7,375 nucleotides of DNA from Anaerolineaceae bacterium UBA4799. GTDB taxonomy: Bacteria > Chloroflexota > Anaerolineae > Anaerolineales > Anaerolineaceae. The stretch spans positions 1 through 7,375 of the forward strand of contig DHGL01000028.1 of the NCBI GenBank assembly GCA_002402725.1. Reading direction: 5' to 3'. Position 1 is the stretch's first letter. The number at the start of each line of letters is the position of its first letter. The position numbers and the translations under genes were made by a program. The notes beneath the pieces were generated by a model. It was not told the DNA's origin, did not search any database, and saw only the letters and a program-made list of their open reading frames with translations. This document shows, in pieces, positions 1-5,970 of this stretch.

Positions 1-328
1 ACTTGTTTTTCAACACCCTCATCTTATTGAATTTACAACCGGAGAAATAGCGGTTTTTGGAATTTTTAAGAATTGCTGTAATGATAGTAGTATCCATATC
101 ATCAACTGAATAGTGATCCATCCCTATTAACTGCATTTTCTCCCATGCACCAACATAGCTTTGAGAGTTTTTATCTTGAGCATTCGCGGCGCTTTGAACC
201 TCTTCATGAAGTATTGATTTCCATGTGTCATCATCATTAAAATTCGCTGTCAAAGCCATCCTAAAATAGTCTTGTAAAATGTGAGCCTGCAATATTTTTA
301 TTTCAGCTATTCTATTTCTGATTTTCAT
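1..328 (-). CDS. Unrecognised protein, C-terminal part cut by the window edge
   Basis: An open frame of 109 codons begins at the ATG at 328-326 and runs out of the left edge without a stop, so only the N-terminal part is visible. A good ribosome binding site (CAGGAG, with GGAG 9 nt before the ATG) supports this start. The visible protein is mostly polar and probably helical (begins MKIRNRIAEIKILQAHILQD), with no signal peptide or membrane segment. A distinctive patch at residues 70-83 reads MDHYSVDDMDTTII. It faintly recalls conserved segments in small helical (HEPN-like) domains, but that is only an impression and I assign no function. It starts 40 bp after the helix-turn-helix gene on the same strand, so the two are probably co-transcribed. 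Base composition is AT-rich like the rest of the left part. I am fairly sure the gene is real and unsure what it does. Confidence 0.72.
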   Translation of the reverse strand, partial: MKIRNRIAEIKILQAHILQDYFRMALTANFNDDDTWKSILHEEVQSAANAQDKNSQSYVGAWEKMQLIGMDHYSVDDMDTTIITAILKNSKNRYFSGCKFNKMRVLKNK

Positions 329-368
329 TATTTGATTCTCCTGTCGGCCGGAAATCTGAATATTTACC

Positions 369-992
369 TTAAAATGGATTGGTTTCGTCGCTTTCAACCT
401 TTATGAAATCTTCCCGGATTTCAGGCTCATCTGGGTCATACGTCTCAATTTCAGACTTTACTCTATCGATATCCGGCCAATGATCCTGTCCCATGGCGTT
501 ATATGGAAAATGTTTTATTAGTATTGCTGCAATTGCCTCTTCCAGGTCCAGTTGAAATGCTTTTTGCTTTTCAAATAGCATCTCATCAAATTGACGCTTT
601 GAAATGTCATGAATAATAAGAATGTACTCTAAATACCTGTCATACAGGAACTTTCCGTCATATTTAATGCGTTGCTGTTTTAGAATGTATGGGAATTTTT
701 CTGCCTTTAATTGGGATTTAAGTATTACACAGAGTGATTCATCCTTGCTCTTCTCAGCGTCGCGATGATATTTTCCAGAAAGATAATCGGTGTCCACATT
801 AAGATATTGTCCAAGTGCATCCATTAACTCGGGAGATACTTCTCCGATTTTTATTCCTCGTTCAACTGATTTGGACGACCAGCCAAAGTCATAGTCTGCT
901 CCAAGGCTCCTTATACTGCTATTTCTAAGCTGTAAAGCTTCCATTAAACATTCTCTGTCTAACAGAACTTTTTTGAGTTTCTTATTTGCCAT
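369..992 (-). CDS. Helix-turn-helix (XRE-like) protein with a conserved-looking C-terminal domain
   Basis: This is a 207-residue protein when started at the ATG at 992-990, which has GGAGGT 8 nt upstream. An in-frame ATG at 1019 would add nine residues but lacks a comparable site, so I prefer 992. Residues about 26-73 look like a helix-turn-helix region: SIRSLGADYDFGWSSKSVER, then a short helix (PELMDALGQYL), then NVDTDYLSGKYH. The ending 'YL.V..DYLSG' is typical of XRE-like proteins in Firmicutes accessory DNA. A second segment at residues about 116-165 (YLEYILIIHDIS, then FEKQKAFQLDLEEAI and HFPYN) resembles a C-terminal region I associate with such proteins. The tail is acidic. It probably binds DNA and may regulate its operon partner (1-328) or the divergent promoter at 1060-1088. 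That role is inferred from position only. There are no membrane segments. Composition is AT-rich, unlike the nuo genes. Confidence 0.85.
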   Translation of the reverse strand: MANKKLKKVLLDRECLMEALQLRNSSIRSLGADYDFGWSSKSVERGIKIGEVSPELMDALGQYLNVDTDYLSGKYHRDAEKSKDESLCVILKSQLKAEKFPYILKQQRIKYDGKFLYDRYLEYILIIHDISKRQFDEMLFEKQKAFQLDLEEAIAAILIKHFPYNAMGQDHWPDIDRVKSEIETYDPDEPEIREDFIKVESDETNPF

Positions 993-999
993 ATGTGTG

Positions 1000-1012
1000 C
1001 ACCTCCAAGGTG
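1000..1012 (-). promoter_or_regulatory. Short hairpin overlapping the ribosome binding site of the helix-turn-helix gene
   Basis: On the minus strand the leader reads CACCT-TGG-AGGTG just before the start at 992. The right arm contains most of the GGAGGTG ribosome binding site. A 5-bp stem with a 3-nt loop could partly hide the site, or the dyad could be a protein-binding site. The inverted repeat is seen directly. Its function is a guess, and such short repeats occur by chance. Confidence 0.3.
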
Positions 1013-1059
1013 TGGACATTTATGTAATTATTGTCTTATCCGCATTTGCTTTATTTATA

Positions 1060-1088
1060 TTGACTGCCGACATTAATTTCTTTATAAT
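1060..1088 (+). promoter_or_regulatory. Near-consensus sigma70 promoter for the two small plus-strand genes
   Basis: TTGACT at 1060-1065 and TATAAT at 1083-1088 are separated by exactly 17 bp. That is one mismatch from the full housekeeping consensus with ideal spacing. It lies 54 bp before the start codon at 1143, in the intergenic region between divergent genes, so it should drive 1143-1604. I found no equally good promoter for the minus-strand gene starting at 992. Confidence 0.8.
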
Positions 1089-1114
1089 GATGGTATCAAA
1101 TAAACCTGAAAATT

Positions 1115-1126
1115 ACAAGTGCTTGT
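1115..1126. repeat. Short palindrome in the leader, possible operator
   Basis: ACAAG-TG-CTTGT is a 5-bp inverted repeat with a 2-bp centre, located 27-38 bp downstream of the -10 box at 1083-1088. That position would suit a repressor site for the neighbouring helix-turn-helix protein. Only the dyad is observed; the operator role is inferred. Confidence 0.25.
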
Positions 1127-1142
1127 CGAATGGAGGGGTACT

Positions 1143-1328
1143 ATGAATTCAGAAAATTCTATTAGTAAAATTTATACAGACATTATCGGCCCAAATGTAG
1201 GTAAAGGTGAGGCTGTTTTATGCCTACTGGGTTTAGCTACAATCATTTTTATGGCAATAGAGCATCGTTATGACATAAACGTTAAAGTGGGACCGGTTGA
1301 TATTGCACTTACACAAACAAATGATTGA
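1143..1328 (+). CDS. Small single-pass membrane protein, function unknown
   Basis: This 61-residue protein starts at the ATG at 1143, behind a strong GGAGG ribosome binding site (1132-1136, 6 nt spacing). A GTG or TTG start a few codons upstream is possible but lies before the binding site. Residues about 22-39 (GEAVLCLLGLATIIFMAI) form one clear hydrophobic helix. It is preceded by a short polar N-terminus and followed by a basic patch (HRYDINVK) and a mildly hydrophobic tail. I do not recognise a family. It sits 12 bp before the zinc-ribbon gene and shares its promoter, so the two form a small operon. The ribosome binding site and promoter make it likely to be expressed despite its size. 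Confidence 0.68.
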   Translation: MNSENSISKIYTDIIGPNVGKGEAVLCLLGLATIIFMAIEHRYDINVKVGPVDIALTQTND

Positions 1329-1340
1329 GGTGGAGGAAAA

Positions 1341-1604
1341 ATGAAAAAACTATCGGAATATGATTGGTTTTGTGATGAATGCCATGAATACTTAAATGAC
1401 CAATCAGGATTTGATGCCTATTGTGGCTATTGGACATGTTCGAATTGTGGTCATTCAAACAAAATCGGGAAAAGCGAAATAATATTTGATAACCATGATG
1501 ATTTTTGCAATGATGATAAGGATGAGGAAACGCCAGTAGGCTGTAGAGCTTGTGGCGGGCCATACCCAAACTGCACGACCAGTTGCAATTTATTTGATAA
1601 TTAA
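1341..1604 (+). CDS. Small protein with two zinc-binding cysteine clusters (Sec23/Sec24 zinc-finger-like)
   Basis: An 87-residue protein starts at the ATG at 1341 with GGAGG 4 nt upstream. It has two four-cysteine clusters. The first is a zinc ribbon: C11-x2-C14 with C33-x2-C36 (WFCDECHEYLNDQSGF, then WTCSNCGHSNKIG). The second is near the C-terminus: C68-x2-C71 with C78-x3-C82 (CRACGGPYPNCTTSC). The linker is acidic (NDDKDEE). The pattern 'YDW.CD.C..YLN.QSGF' followed by 'W.C..CG..N' resembles small proteins in Firmicutes annotated as Sec23/Sec24 zinc-finger-containing. Their function is unknown, and the name reflects only fold similarity to the eukaryotic coat protein. It probably binds two zinc ions in the cytoplasm. 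It is the distal gene of the two-gene operon with 1143-1328. No clear terminator follows it. Confidence 0.82.
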   Translation: MKKLSEYDWFCDECHEYLNDQSGFDAYCGYWTCSNCGHSNKIGKSEIIFDNHDDFCNDDKDEETPVGCRACGGPYPNCTTSCNLFDN

Positions 1605-1796
1605 ACAATAAGCCAAAAAGAGCTGGAGAAGCCAAAATAGCGAAAAGCCACCCGCCCGAGCCTCGCAGCGAAGGCGGCTCGGATAGGCGACAAAAAGAAG
1701 CAAGGAGAAATCAAGCGGCTTCGTCGCCTGGTTCCGAAGAATTGGGAGTGACTTTTCTTTTCCGACTTCTAGGACCTGGTTGTCGAAGGTAGTAGA
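1605..1796. other. Non-coding junction between AT-rich cassette and GC-richer chromosome
   Basis: I see no convincing gene in this stretch. Base composition changes within it: the first 40 bases are still A-rich, with AGCCAAAA occurring twice (near 1610 and 1630), and from about 1650 the sequence becomes GC-rich. It carries two adjacent inverted repeats, listed separately. At 1736-1786 one frame reads EELGVTFLFRLLGPGCR, which resembles the stretch before and through the GGQ motif of ArfB but in a different frame from the downstream arfB remnant. Confidence 0.6.
1656..1729. repeat. Two adjacent inverted repeats (structured junction sequence)
   Basis: The first is CCGAGCC (1656-1662) pairing with GGCTCGG (1676-1682), with a 13-base loop that can itself partly pair. 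Two bases later AGGCGAC (1685-1691) pairs with GTCGCCT (1723-1729). Inside that second stem GAAGC (1697-1701) pairs with GCTTC (1718-1722), next to the outer right arm, leaving a 5-A bulge on the left. Neither hairpin is followed by a T-run, so these are not ordinary terminators. They could be a structured RNA, a dispersed repeat or a recombination site. I cannot tell which. Confidence 0.5.
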
Positions 1797-2171
1797 ATGG
1801 TAGCGAGAAGTGCACCGGAATTCCTACAGGGCATGAACAAAGTCGCCAGTGCAGCACAGCTACGCTTCGATGTAAAAAACTCCCTTTCCTTATCTGAACC
1901 CGTCAAACAGCGTCTGATGCGGTTGGCTGGCAGCCGTATGACCGTAGACGGTGTGTTGGTGCTTGAAGCCAGGCGTTACCGTGAACGCGAACGCAACCGC
2001 CAGGACGCCATCAACCGGCTCCATCGCCTGGTCGAACAGGCGCAGCAAATCCCGCTCAAACGCGTGCCTACCCGGCCGCACCCCGCCGCGGTGAAAGAGC
2101 GCCTGGATGCCAAGAAAAGGCGGTCAGCTATCAAGCATGTCCGCCAGTTCAAACCCGAATTGGATGATTGA
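1797..2171 (+). pseudogene. arfB: Peptidyl-tRNA hydrolase ArfB/YaeJ remnant, N-terminus and GGQ motif lost
   Basis: The frame encodes 124 residues. From residue 14 onward it matches the ArfB family: NKVASAAQLRFDV, then MTVDGVLVLEARRYRERERN, and a basic tail (KRVPTRP, AKKRRSAIKHVR) of the kind that enters the empty mRNA channel of stalled ribosomes. ArfB releases peptides from ribosomes lacking a stop codon, using a GGQ motif just before the 'NVNK' segment. Here the equivalent positions read APEFLQGMNK, so both catalytic glycines are gone, and about 15 N-terminal residues are missing compared with the usual length near 140. An in-frame stop (TAG, 1770-1772) prevents extension upstream. A weak AAGG lies before the ATG at 1797, so a short protein could still be made, but it should lack hydrolase activity. 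The damage coincides with the end of the AT-rich cassette, which suggests disruption by insertion or rearrangement. A sequencing or assembly error at the junction is the main alternative. Confidence 0.78.
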
Positions 2172-2205
2172 GGCGTGAAAAAGCGTTTGACAGGTTGTTT
2201 TAAGG

Positions 2206-2235
2206 TTGACTCGCACCAAAATAACCTATAATAAT
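2206..2235 (+). promoter_or_regulatory. Probable promoter of the GYF-domain gene
   Basis: TTGACT (2206-2211) is followed after 15 bp by TATAAT (2227-2232). An overlapping TAATAA at 2229-2234 gives 17-bp spacing. Another TTGACA lies at 2187-2192 but has no matching -10. The AT-rich tract stands out from the surrounding GC-rich DNA and lies about 45 bp before the start codon at 2280. Confidence 0.55.
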
Positions 2236-2279
2236 AAAGTCGATCATTCATTCAGAATCACACGCTAAAGGAGAGGAAT

Positions 2280-2933
2280 ATGTGGTACTACACGCTCAAT
2301 AATCAACAGGTTGGCCCCGTGGAGGAAGCGGAGATCAAGAAACTGGTCGAAGCAGGTACCATCTCGCACGGAACGCTCGTCTGGACCAATGGTATGGCCA
2401 ACTGGCTGCCCATCGGTCAGACCCCGCTCGCAGGATTTTTAGGCACCATGCCACCGCCGGTAATATCCTCCGCAGCGGCAATTGTGTACGAAGACCCGGA
2501 AGTTGCCAAAATGAGAAAACTCTTCATGTGGTTCTGGATCAGCCTCATTGGCACGCTGTTGTTTGGTCTTGGCATCATCGCTGCCGGCGTGTTGTTCTTC
2601 GTCATCTTCCACAAAGCATGGAAACAGATCGAGCATGAAGGCATCCGCGCCAACGCTGACCAGGCGACCGCCTGGTGCTTCATCCCTGGCTGGAATTATT
2701 ACTGGATGTTCCCGGCTTTCCGCGGCCTGGCCAGAGAACAGAACGGCAAGTTCGACAGCCTGAACATCGGCATGGAGAAGATGGACCCGAAACTCCCTAC
2801 CTGGATGCTGATTTGTCTTTTCGGTAGCGTGGTCACCTTTGGTGTGTCGCTCATCGCCTTCATCGTCCTTTGGATCATGTACACCAACAAGATCAAGAAC
2901 GGCTACATCGCCATTCACCAGGCCAGCAAGTAA
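2280..2933 (+). CDS. GYF_2 (DUF4339) domain membrane protein
   Basis: A 217-residue protein starts at ATG 2280, 6 nt after AAAGGAG. Residues 1-54 form a GYF_2/DUF4339 domain: it opens WYYTLNNQQVGPVEEAEIKK and continues with TLVWTNGMANWLPIGQ. This domain is common at the N-terminus of bacterial membrane proteins and is thought to bind proline-rich peptides. A short linker (55-78, with PPP) leads to a membrane part. A long hydrophobic stretch at about 82-110 is probably one long helix or a helical hairpin, and another follows at about 173-201. Between them lie a basic loop (HKAWKQIEHEG) and an aromatic segment (WCFIPGWNYYWMFPAF). The second half is reminiscent of small bacterial membrane domains such as DUF4234, without a firm match. 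The gene is monocistronic, with its own promoter and a strong terminator, and converges on nuoN. Its cellular role is unknown; nothing but adjacency links it to complex I. Confidence 0.88.
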   Translation: MWYYTLNNQQVGPVEEAEIKKLVEAGTISHGTLVWTNGMANWLPIGQTPLAGFLGTMPPPVISSAAAIVYEDPEVAKMRKLFMWFWISLIGTLLFGLGIIAAGVLFFVIFHKAWKQIEHEGIRANADQATAWCFIPGWNYYWMFPAFRGLAREQNGKFDSLNIGMEKMDPKLPTWMLICLFGSVVTFGVSLIAFIVLWIMYTNKIKNGYIAIHQASK

Positions 2934-2946
2934 CGCTTTATCATAC

Positions 2947-2983
2947 AAAAAATCCCGCTCGAAAACCGGGCGGGATTTTTTTT
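2947..2983. terminator. Strong bidirectional intrinsic terminator
   Basis: TCCCGCTCG (2953-2961) pairs with CGGGCGGGA (2967-2975), with one G-T pair and a 5-base loop. It is flanked by AAAAAA (2947-2952) and eight Ts (2976-2983). Read on the plus strand it ends the GYF-domain gene 13 bp after its stop. Read on the minus strand the A-run becomes a T-run and it ends the nuo operon just after nuoN. A single hairpin therefore serves two convergent units. Confidence 0.92.
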
Positions 2984-2994
2984 GTTATTCTCCA

Positions 2995-4440
2995 TCATGC
3001 CCCGGCGATGATACCGGCGCCAGCGAGGTTGAAGAGTATCCCTGGCATGAATGCCAGCCCGACGACGAGCAAAGCCAGAATGACCGCGATGACCCTGAGC
3101 AACAGTCCTTTATGCGCAGCGACTTCCCCGGACTGGAAGTACATTTTGACGATCACGCGCAGGTAATAAAAGGCCGAGACCAGCGAAGTGAGCAACCCGA
3201 TGACAGCAAGCCAGATAAACCCGCCTTCGATAGCCGTGCGGAACAGGTAGAACTTGCCCCAGAAACCCAGGGTGAGCGGGATACCGGTGAACGATAGCAT
3301 GAACACCGCCATCGCCGCCGCCAGCGCCGGGGCGGATTTCCCCAACCCCGTCAGGTCATTGATCGCATTGCCGCTGCCGTCGTGCTTTTCCACCGCCACC
3401 AGCACCGCCCAGGCGCCCAGAGAGGTGAAGGCGTACGCCGCCAGGTAGAAGAGCGCCGAAGCCACAGAATTCTGGCGCACCGCGGCTTCTCCAAAGCCCA
3501 CAAAGGCCATCAGCATGTAACCGGCGTGAGCAATGCTGGAATAAGCCAGCATACGCTTGAGATTGGTCTGTACCACCGCCACCACGTTCCCCACGATCAT
3601 CGTCAATGCCGCCAGTACCCAGATGAGCGGCATCAATTCCCCGGCGATGGTGGTGAAATCGAGCGAGAAGACCCGGATGAGCGCGGCGAACCCCGCCGCT
3701 TTGGCACCGACCGACATAAAAGCCGTCACCGGGGAAGGCGCACCGTGGTACACATCGGGCGTCCAGCCGTGAAAAGGTACCGCGGCCACCTTGAAAGCGA
3801 AACCAGCCAACAGCAACGCGCTACCGGCGATCAGCAGGAACATTTGAACACGGCCCTGGCTGATGGCATCAGTGATGCCGTACAGGCTGGTCGTCCCCGC
3901 CGCCCCGTAGATAAAAGCAATACCAAAGAGCACAAAAGCAGAAGCCATCGTTCCCAACAGGAAGTACTTAAGCGACGCCTCCTTTGACTCGATTCGTTTG
4001 TGGTCAATGCCCGCCAACACATATAGCGGTATCGAGAGCAATTCCAGCGCCAGGAAGACCATAATCAGGTCACCAGCACTCGCCATTAACATCATGCCGC
4101 TGATGCTGAAGAGCAGCAGGATGTAATACTCACCCTCACCAATACCAACGCGCTTAAGGTAGTCATACCCCAGCCCGATGACCACGATGCCGCTGAGCGC
4201 GAACAGTAGGTTGAGGAAGATACTGAAGCCGTCCACGCGAATCATGCCGTTAAAAGTGGAAGCCGGGTGCCCGAGTTGTAACAGGCTCGCTCCCAACGCC
4301 GCGGTCAATCCGACCACTGCCAATATAGGGGTGAGCAGGGGAACGCGTTTGCCAAACCATACATCTAGAAGCAGCATAATCAGCGCCCAGACCACCAGCA
4401 GGATGACCGGAAGAATGGAATTCAGATCGATCAAAGTCAT
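2995..4440 (-). CDS. nuoN: NADH-quinone oxidoreductase subunit N
   Basis: This 481-residue, highly hydrophobic protein is the NuoN antiporter-like subunit of respiratory complex I and is close to the usual family length. It helps translocate protons across the cytoplasmic membrane. The expected charged residues inside membrane helices are present: E133 (ALELLSIPLYVLAG), K158 (EASLKYFLLG), K217 with H224 (AFKVAAVPFHGWTPDVY), K247 (SVGAKAAGF) and K396 (GFWGKFYLF). The proton-antiporter signature also contains YHGAPSPVTAF and, further on, LKRMLAYSSIAHAGY. About 14 membrane helices are expected. The start at 4440 has AAGGTGATA just upstream, almost touching the end of nuoM 14 bp away, which suggests translational coupling. 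It is the last gene of the operon, and the terminator at 2947-2983 follows. I see no damage. Confidence 0.97.
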   Translation of the reverse strand: MTLIDLNSILPVILLVVWALIMLLLDVWFGKRVPLLTPILAVVGLTAALGASLLQLGHPASTFNGMIRVDGFSIFLNLLFALSGIVVIGLGYDYLKRVGIGEGEYYILLLFSISGMMLMASAGDLIMVFLALELLSIPLYVLAGIDHKRIESKEASLKYFLLGTMASAFVLFGIAFIYGAAGTTSLYGITDAISQGRVQMFLLIAGSALLLAGFAFKVAAVPFHGWTPDVYHGAPSPVTAFMSVGAKAAGFAALIRVFSLDFTTIAGELMPLIWVLAALTMIVGNVVAVVQTNLKRMLAYSSIAHAGYMLMAFVGFGEAAVRQNSVASALFYLAAYAFTSLGAWAVLVAVEKHDGSGNAINDLTGLGKSAPALAAAMAVFMLSFTGIPLTLGFWGKFYLFRTAIEGGFIWLAVIGLLTSLVSAFYYLRVIVKMYFQSGEVAAHKGLLLRVIAVILALLVVGLAFMPGILFNLAGAGIIAGA

Positions 4441-4454
4441 ATTATCACCTTCCG

Positions 4455-5960
4455 TTAATGCGCGGTCTGAGCGACGGTCTGAATCAGCGCCAGCAACTGC
4501 TCAACCGCCGGCGACATGAGCGTGAAGAAGGGCTTTGGGTACAGCCCAATCCAGAAAGCCAGCAGCAGGAGCGGCGCCAGGATGATGACCTCGCGCGTGC
4601 TGAGATCCGCCAGTTTTTCGTTTTCAGGATGGTGCACCGGTCCTAAAAATACCTGCTGGAACATATGCAGCAGGTACACTGCTGCCAGAATCACCCCGAG
4701 CGTGGCTACCGCGGCAAACCACGGCGAAGCCAGGAAGGGTGAATTGAAAGCACCCAGCAGGATGGTAAATTCACCGACAAAACCATTCAACCCCGGCAAC
4801 CCCATCGAGGAGAGGACTGTGATCAGCGTGAGGCTGCCCAACAGCGGGGTAACGCGCCACAAACCACCAAAATCTGCCATCAGGCGCGTGTGGCGCCTTT
4901 CATACAGCATGCCCACAATGAGGAATAATGCGCCGGTCGAAATGCCGTGGTTGACCATCTGTAAGATGGCTCCCTGCACACCCTGCGCGGTGAGAGCAAA
5001 GGTGCCCAGTACTACGAAGCCGAGGTGACTGATGGAGGAATAGGCTACCAGCCGTTTCACATCCTTCTGTCTGAAAGCTACCAGCGCCCCATAGAGGATA
5101 CCGATCACCGCCAGCCCAGCCATCCAGGGAGCCAGTTTTAGCGTCGCCTCAGGGAACAGCGGCAGGTTGAAACGCAGGAAACCGTACGCACCCATCTTGA
5201 GCAGCACACCCGCCAGGATGACCGACCCGGCAGTGGGCGCTTCGGTGTGGGCGTCTGGTAGCCAGGAATGCAGCGGCCACATGGGCACCTTGATGGCGAA
5301 AGCCAGACCAAAAGCGCCGAACAGCCACAACTGCGCTGCCAGCGGTATCGCCGAGCCCGCTAGTTTCGTCAGGTCGAAGCCTCCGTAGGTCAAACCCACC
5401 CACAAGATGCCCGCCAGCATCAGCAGCGAGCCGGCCATGGTATAGAGCACAAACTTGACCGCAGCGTACACCCTGCGCTGGCTGCCCCACAACCCGATGA
5501 GGAAGTACATCGGTACCAGGGTGAACTCCCAGAAGATATAGAACAACACCATATCCAGCGAGAGGAACACGCCCATCATGCCCATTTCAAGCAGCAGGAA
5601 GAAGCTCATAAAACCGTTGACGCGTTCCTCCACCGCCTTCCAGGTGGAGAGGATGGCGATGGGTGTCAGGAAAGCGGTCAGCAGCACCATCAGTACACTG
5701 ATGCCATCCACGCCCAGATGAAAACCGACCGTGTTACCGCCCAGGGTAAACCACGGCAGGTTAATTTCCATTTGAATCCCGCCTTCAGCGCTGTTAAACT
5801 GCGACAGCATCCAAAGGGATAAACCGAAAGTGACCAGCGCGGTTATAAGGGCGGTCCAGCGCGCGGTGTTCTTGCCTGCCCTGCCCAGCAGCAGTACAAG
5901 GAAGACACCTACAAGCGGGAAGAAGGTGACCAGAAGAAGGGGATTAATCACTGAAGTCAT
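4455..5960 (-). CDS. nuoM: NADH-quinone oxidoreductase subunit M
   Basis: A 501-residue polytopic membrane protein matches NuoM, the middle antiporter-like subunit of the complex I membrane arm, at normal length. Residues that form the proton path in the family are all visible: E145 (FYIFWEFTLVPMYFLIGLWG), K224 (AFAIKVPMWPLHSWLPDAH), K255 (GVLLKMGAYGFLRF), H312 (AYSSISHLGF), H338 (MVNHGISTGALF) and E397 (LNGFVGEFTILLGAF). The start ATG at 5960 is preceded by AAAGGA at 6 nt spacing. It follows nuoL by 10 bp and precedes nuoN by 14 bp, so the three genes are clearly one transcription unit. The subunit identity (M rather than L or N) rests on the WEFTLVPMYFLIGLWG and HTEAPTAGSVILAG signatures. 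Confidence 0.98.
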   Translation of the reverse strand: MTSVINPLLLVTFFPLVGVFLVLLLGRAGKNTARWTALITALVTFGLSLWMLSQFNSAEGGIQMEINLPWFTLGGNTVGFHLGVDGISVLMVLLTAFLTPIAILSTWKAVEERVNGFMSFFLLLEMGMMGVFLSLDMVLFYIFWEFTLVPMYFLIGLWGSQRRVYAAVKFVLYTMAGSLLMLAGILWVGLTYGGFDLTKLAGSAIPLAAQLWLFGAFGLAFAIKVPMWPLHSWLPDAHTEAPTAGSVILAGVLLKMGAYGFLRFNLPLFPEATLKLAPWMAGLAVIGILYGALVAFRQKDVKRLVAYSSISHLGFVVLGTFALTAQGVQGAILQMVNHGISTGALFLIVGMLYERRHTRLMADFGGLWRVTPLLGSLTLITVLSSMGLPGLNGFVGEFTILLGAFNSPFLASPWFAAVATLGVILAAVYLLHMFQQVFLGPVHHPENEKLADLSTREVIILAPLLLLAFWIGLYPKPFFTLMSPAVEQLLALIQTVAQTAH

Positions 5961-5970
5961 CGCCCGTCCT

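Noticed and set aside
1309..1635. A minus-strand frame antisense to the zinc-ribbon gene
   Set aside because: It is His- and Asn-rich, as expected opposite the plus-strand Asp and Cys codons, and has no convincing ribosome binding site.
1656..1682. The first inverted repeat as a terminator for the zinc-ribbon gene
   Set aside because: No T-run follows on either strand and it lies about 50 bp after the stop codon.
1818..1823. The EcoRI site GAATTC at the arfB break as a sign of a cloning chimera
   Set aside because: GAATTC also occurs at other places in the window (for example near 1145 and 3465), so one site at the junction is weak evidence. It is worth remembering only if read mapping shows an artefact.
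2439..2948. A 169-residue minus-strand open frame opposite the GYF-domain gene
   Set aside because: It is fully antisense to a gene with clear domain, promoter and ribosome binding site, runs into the terminator, and its composition (many Asp, Glu, His) fits a shadow frame.
3382..3987. A 201-residue plus-strand open frame opposite nuoN
   Set aside because: It is rich in Arg, His and Gln and lacks a ribosome binding site or recognisable motifs; it is a shadow of the GC-rich nuoN coding strand.
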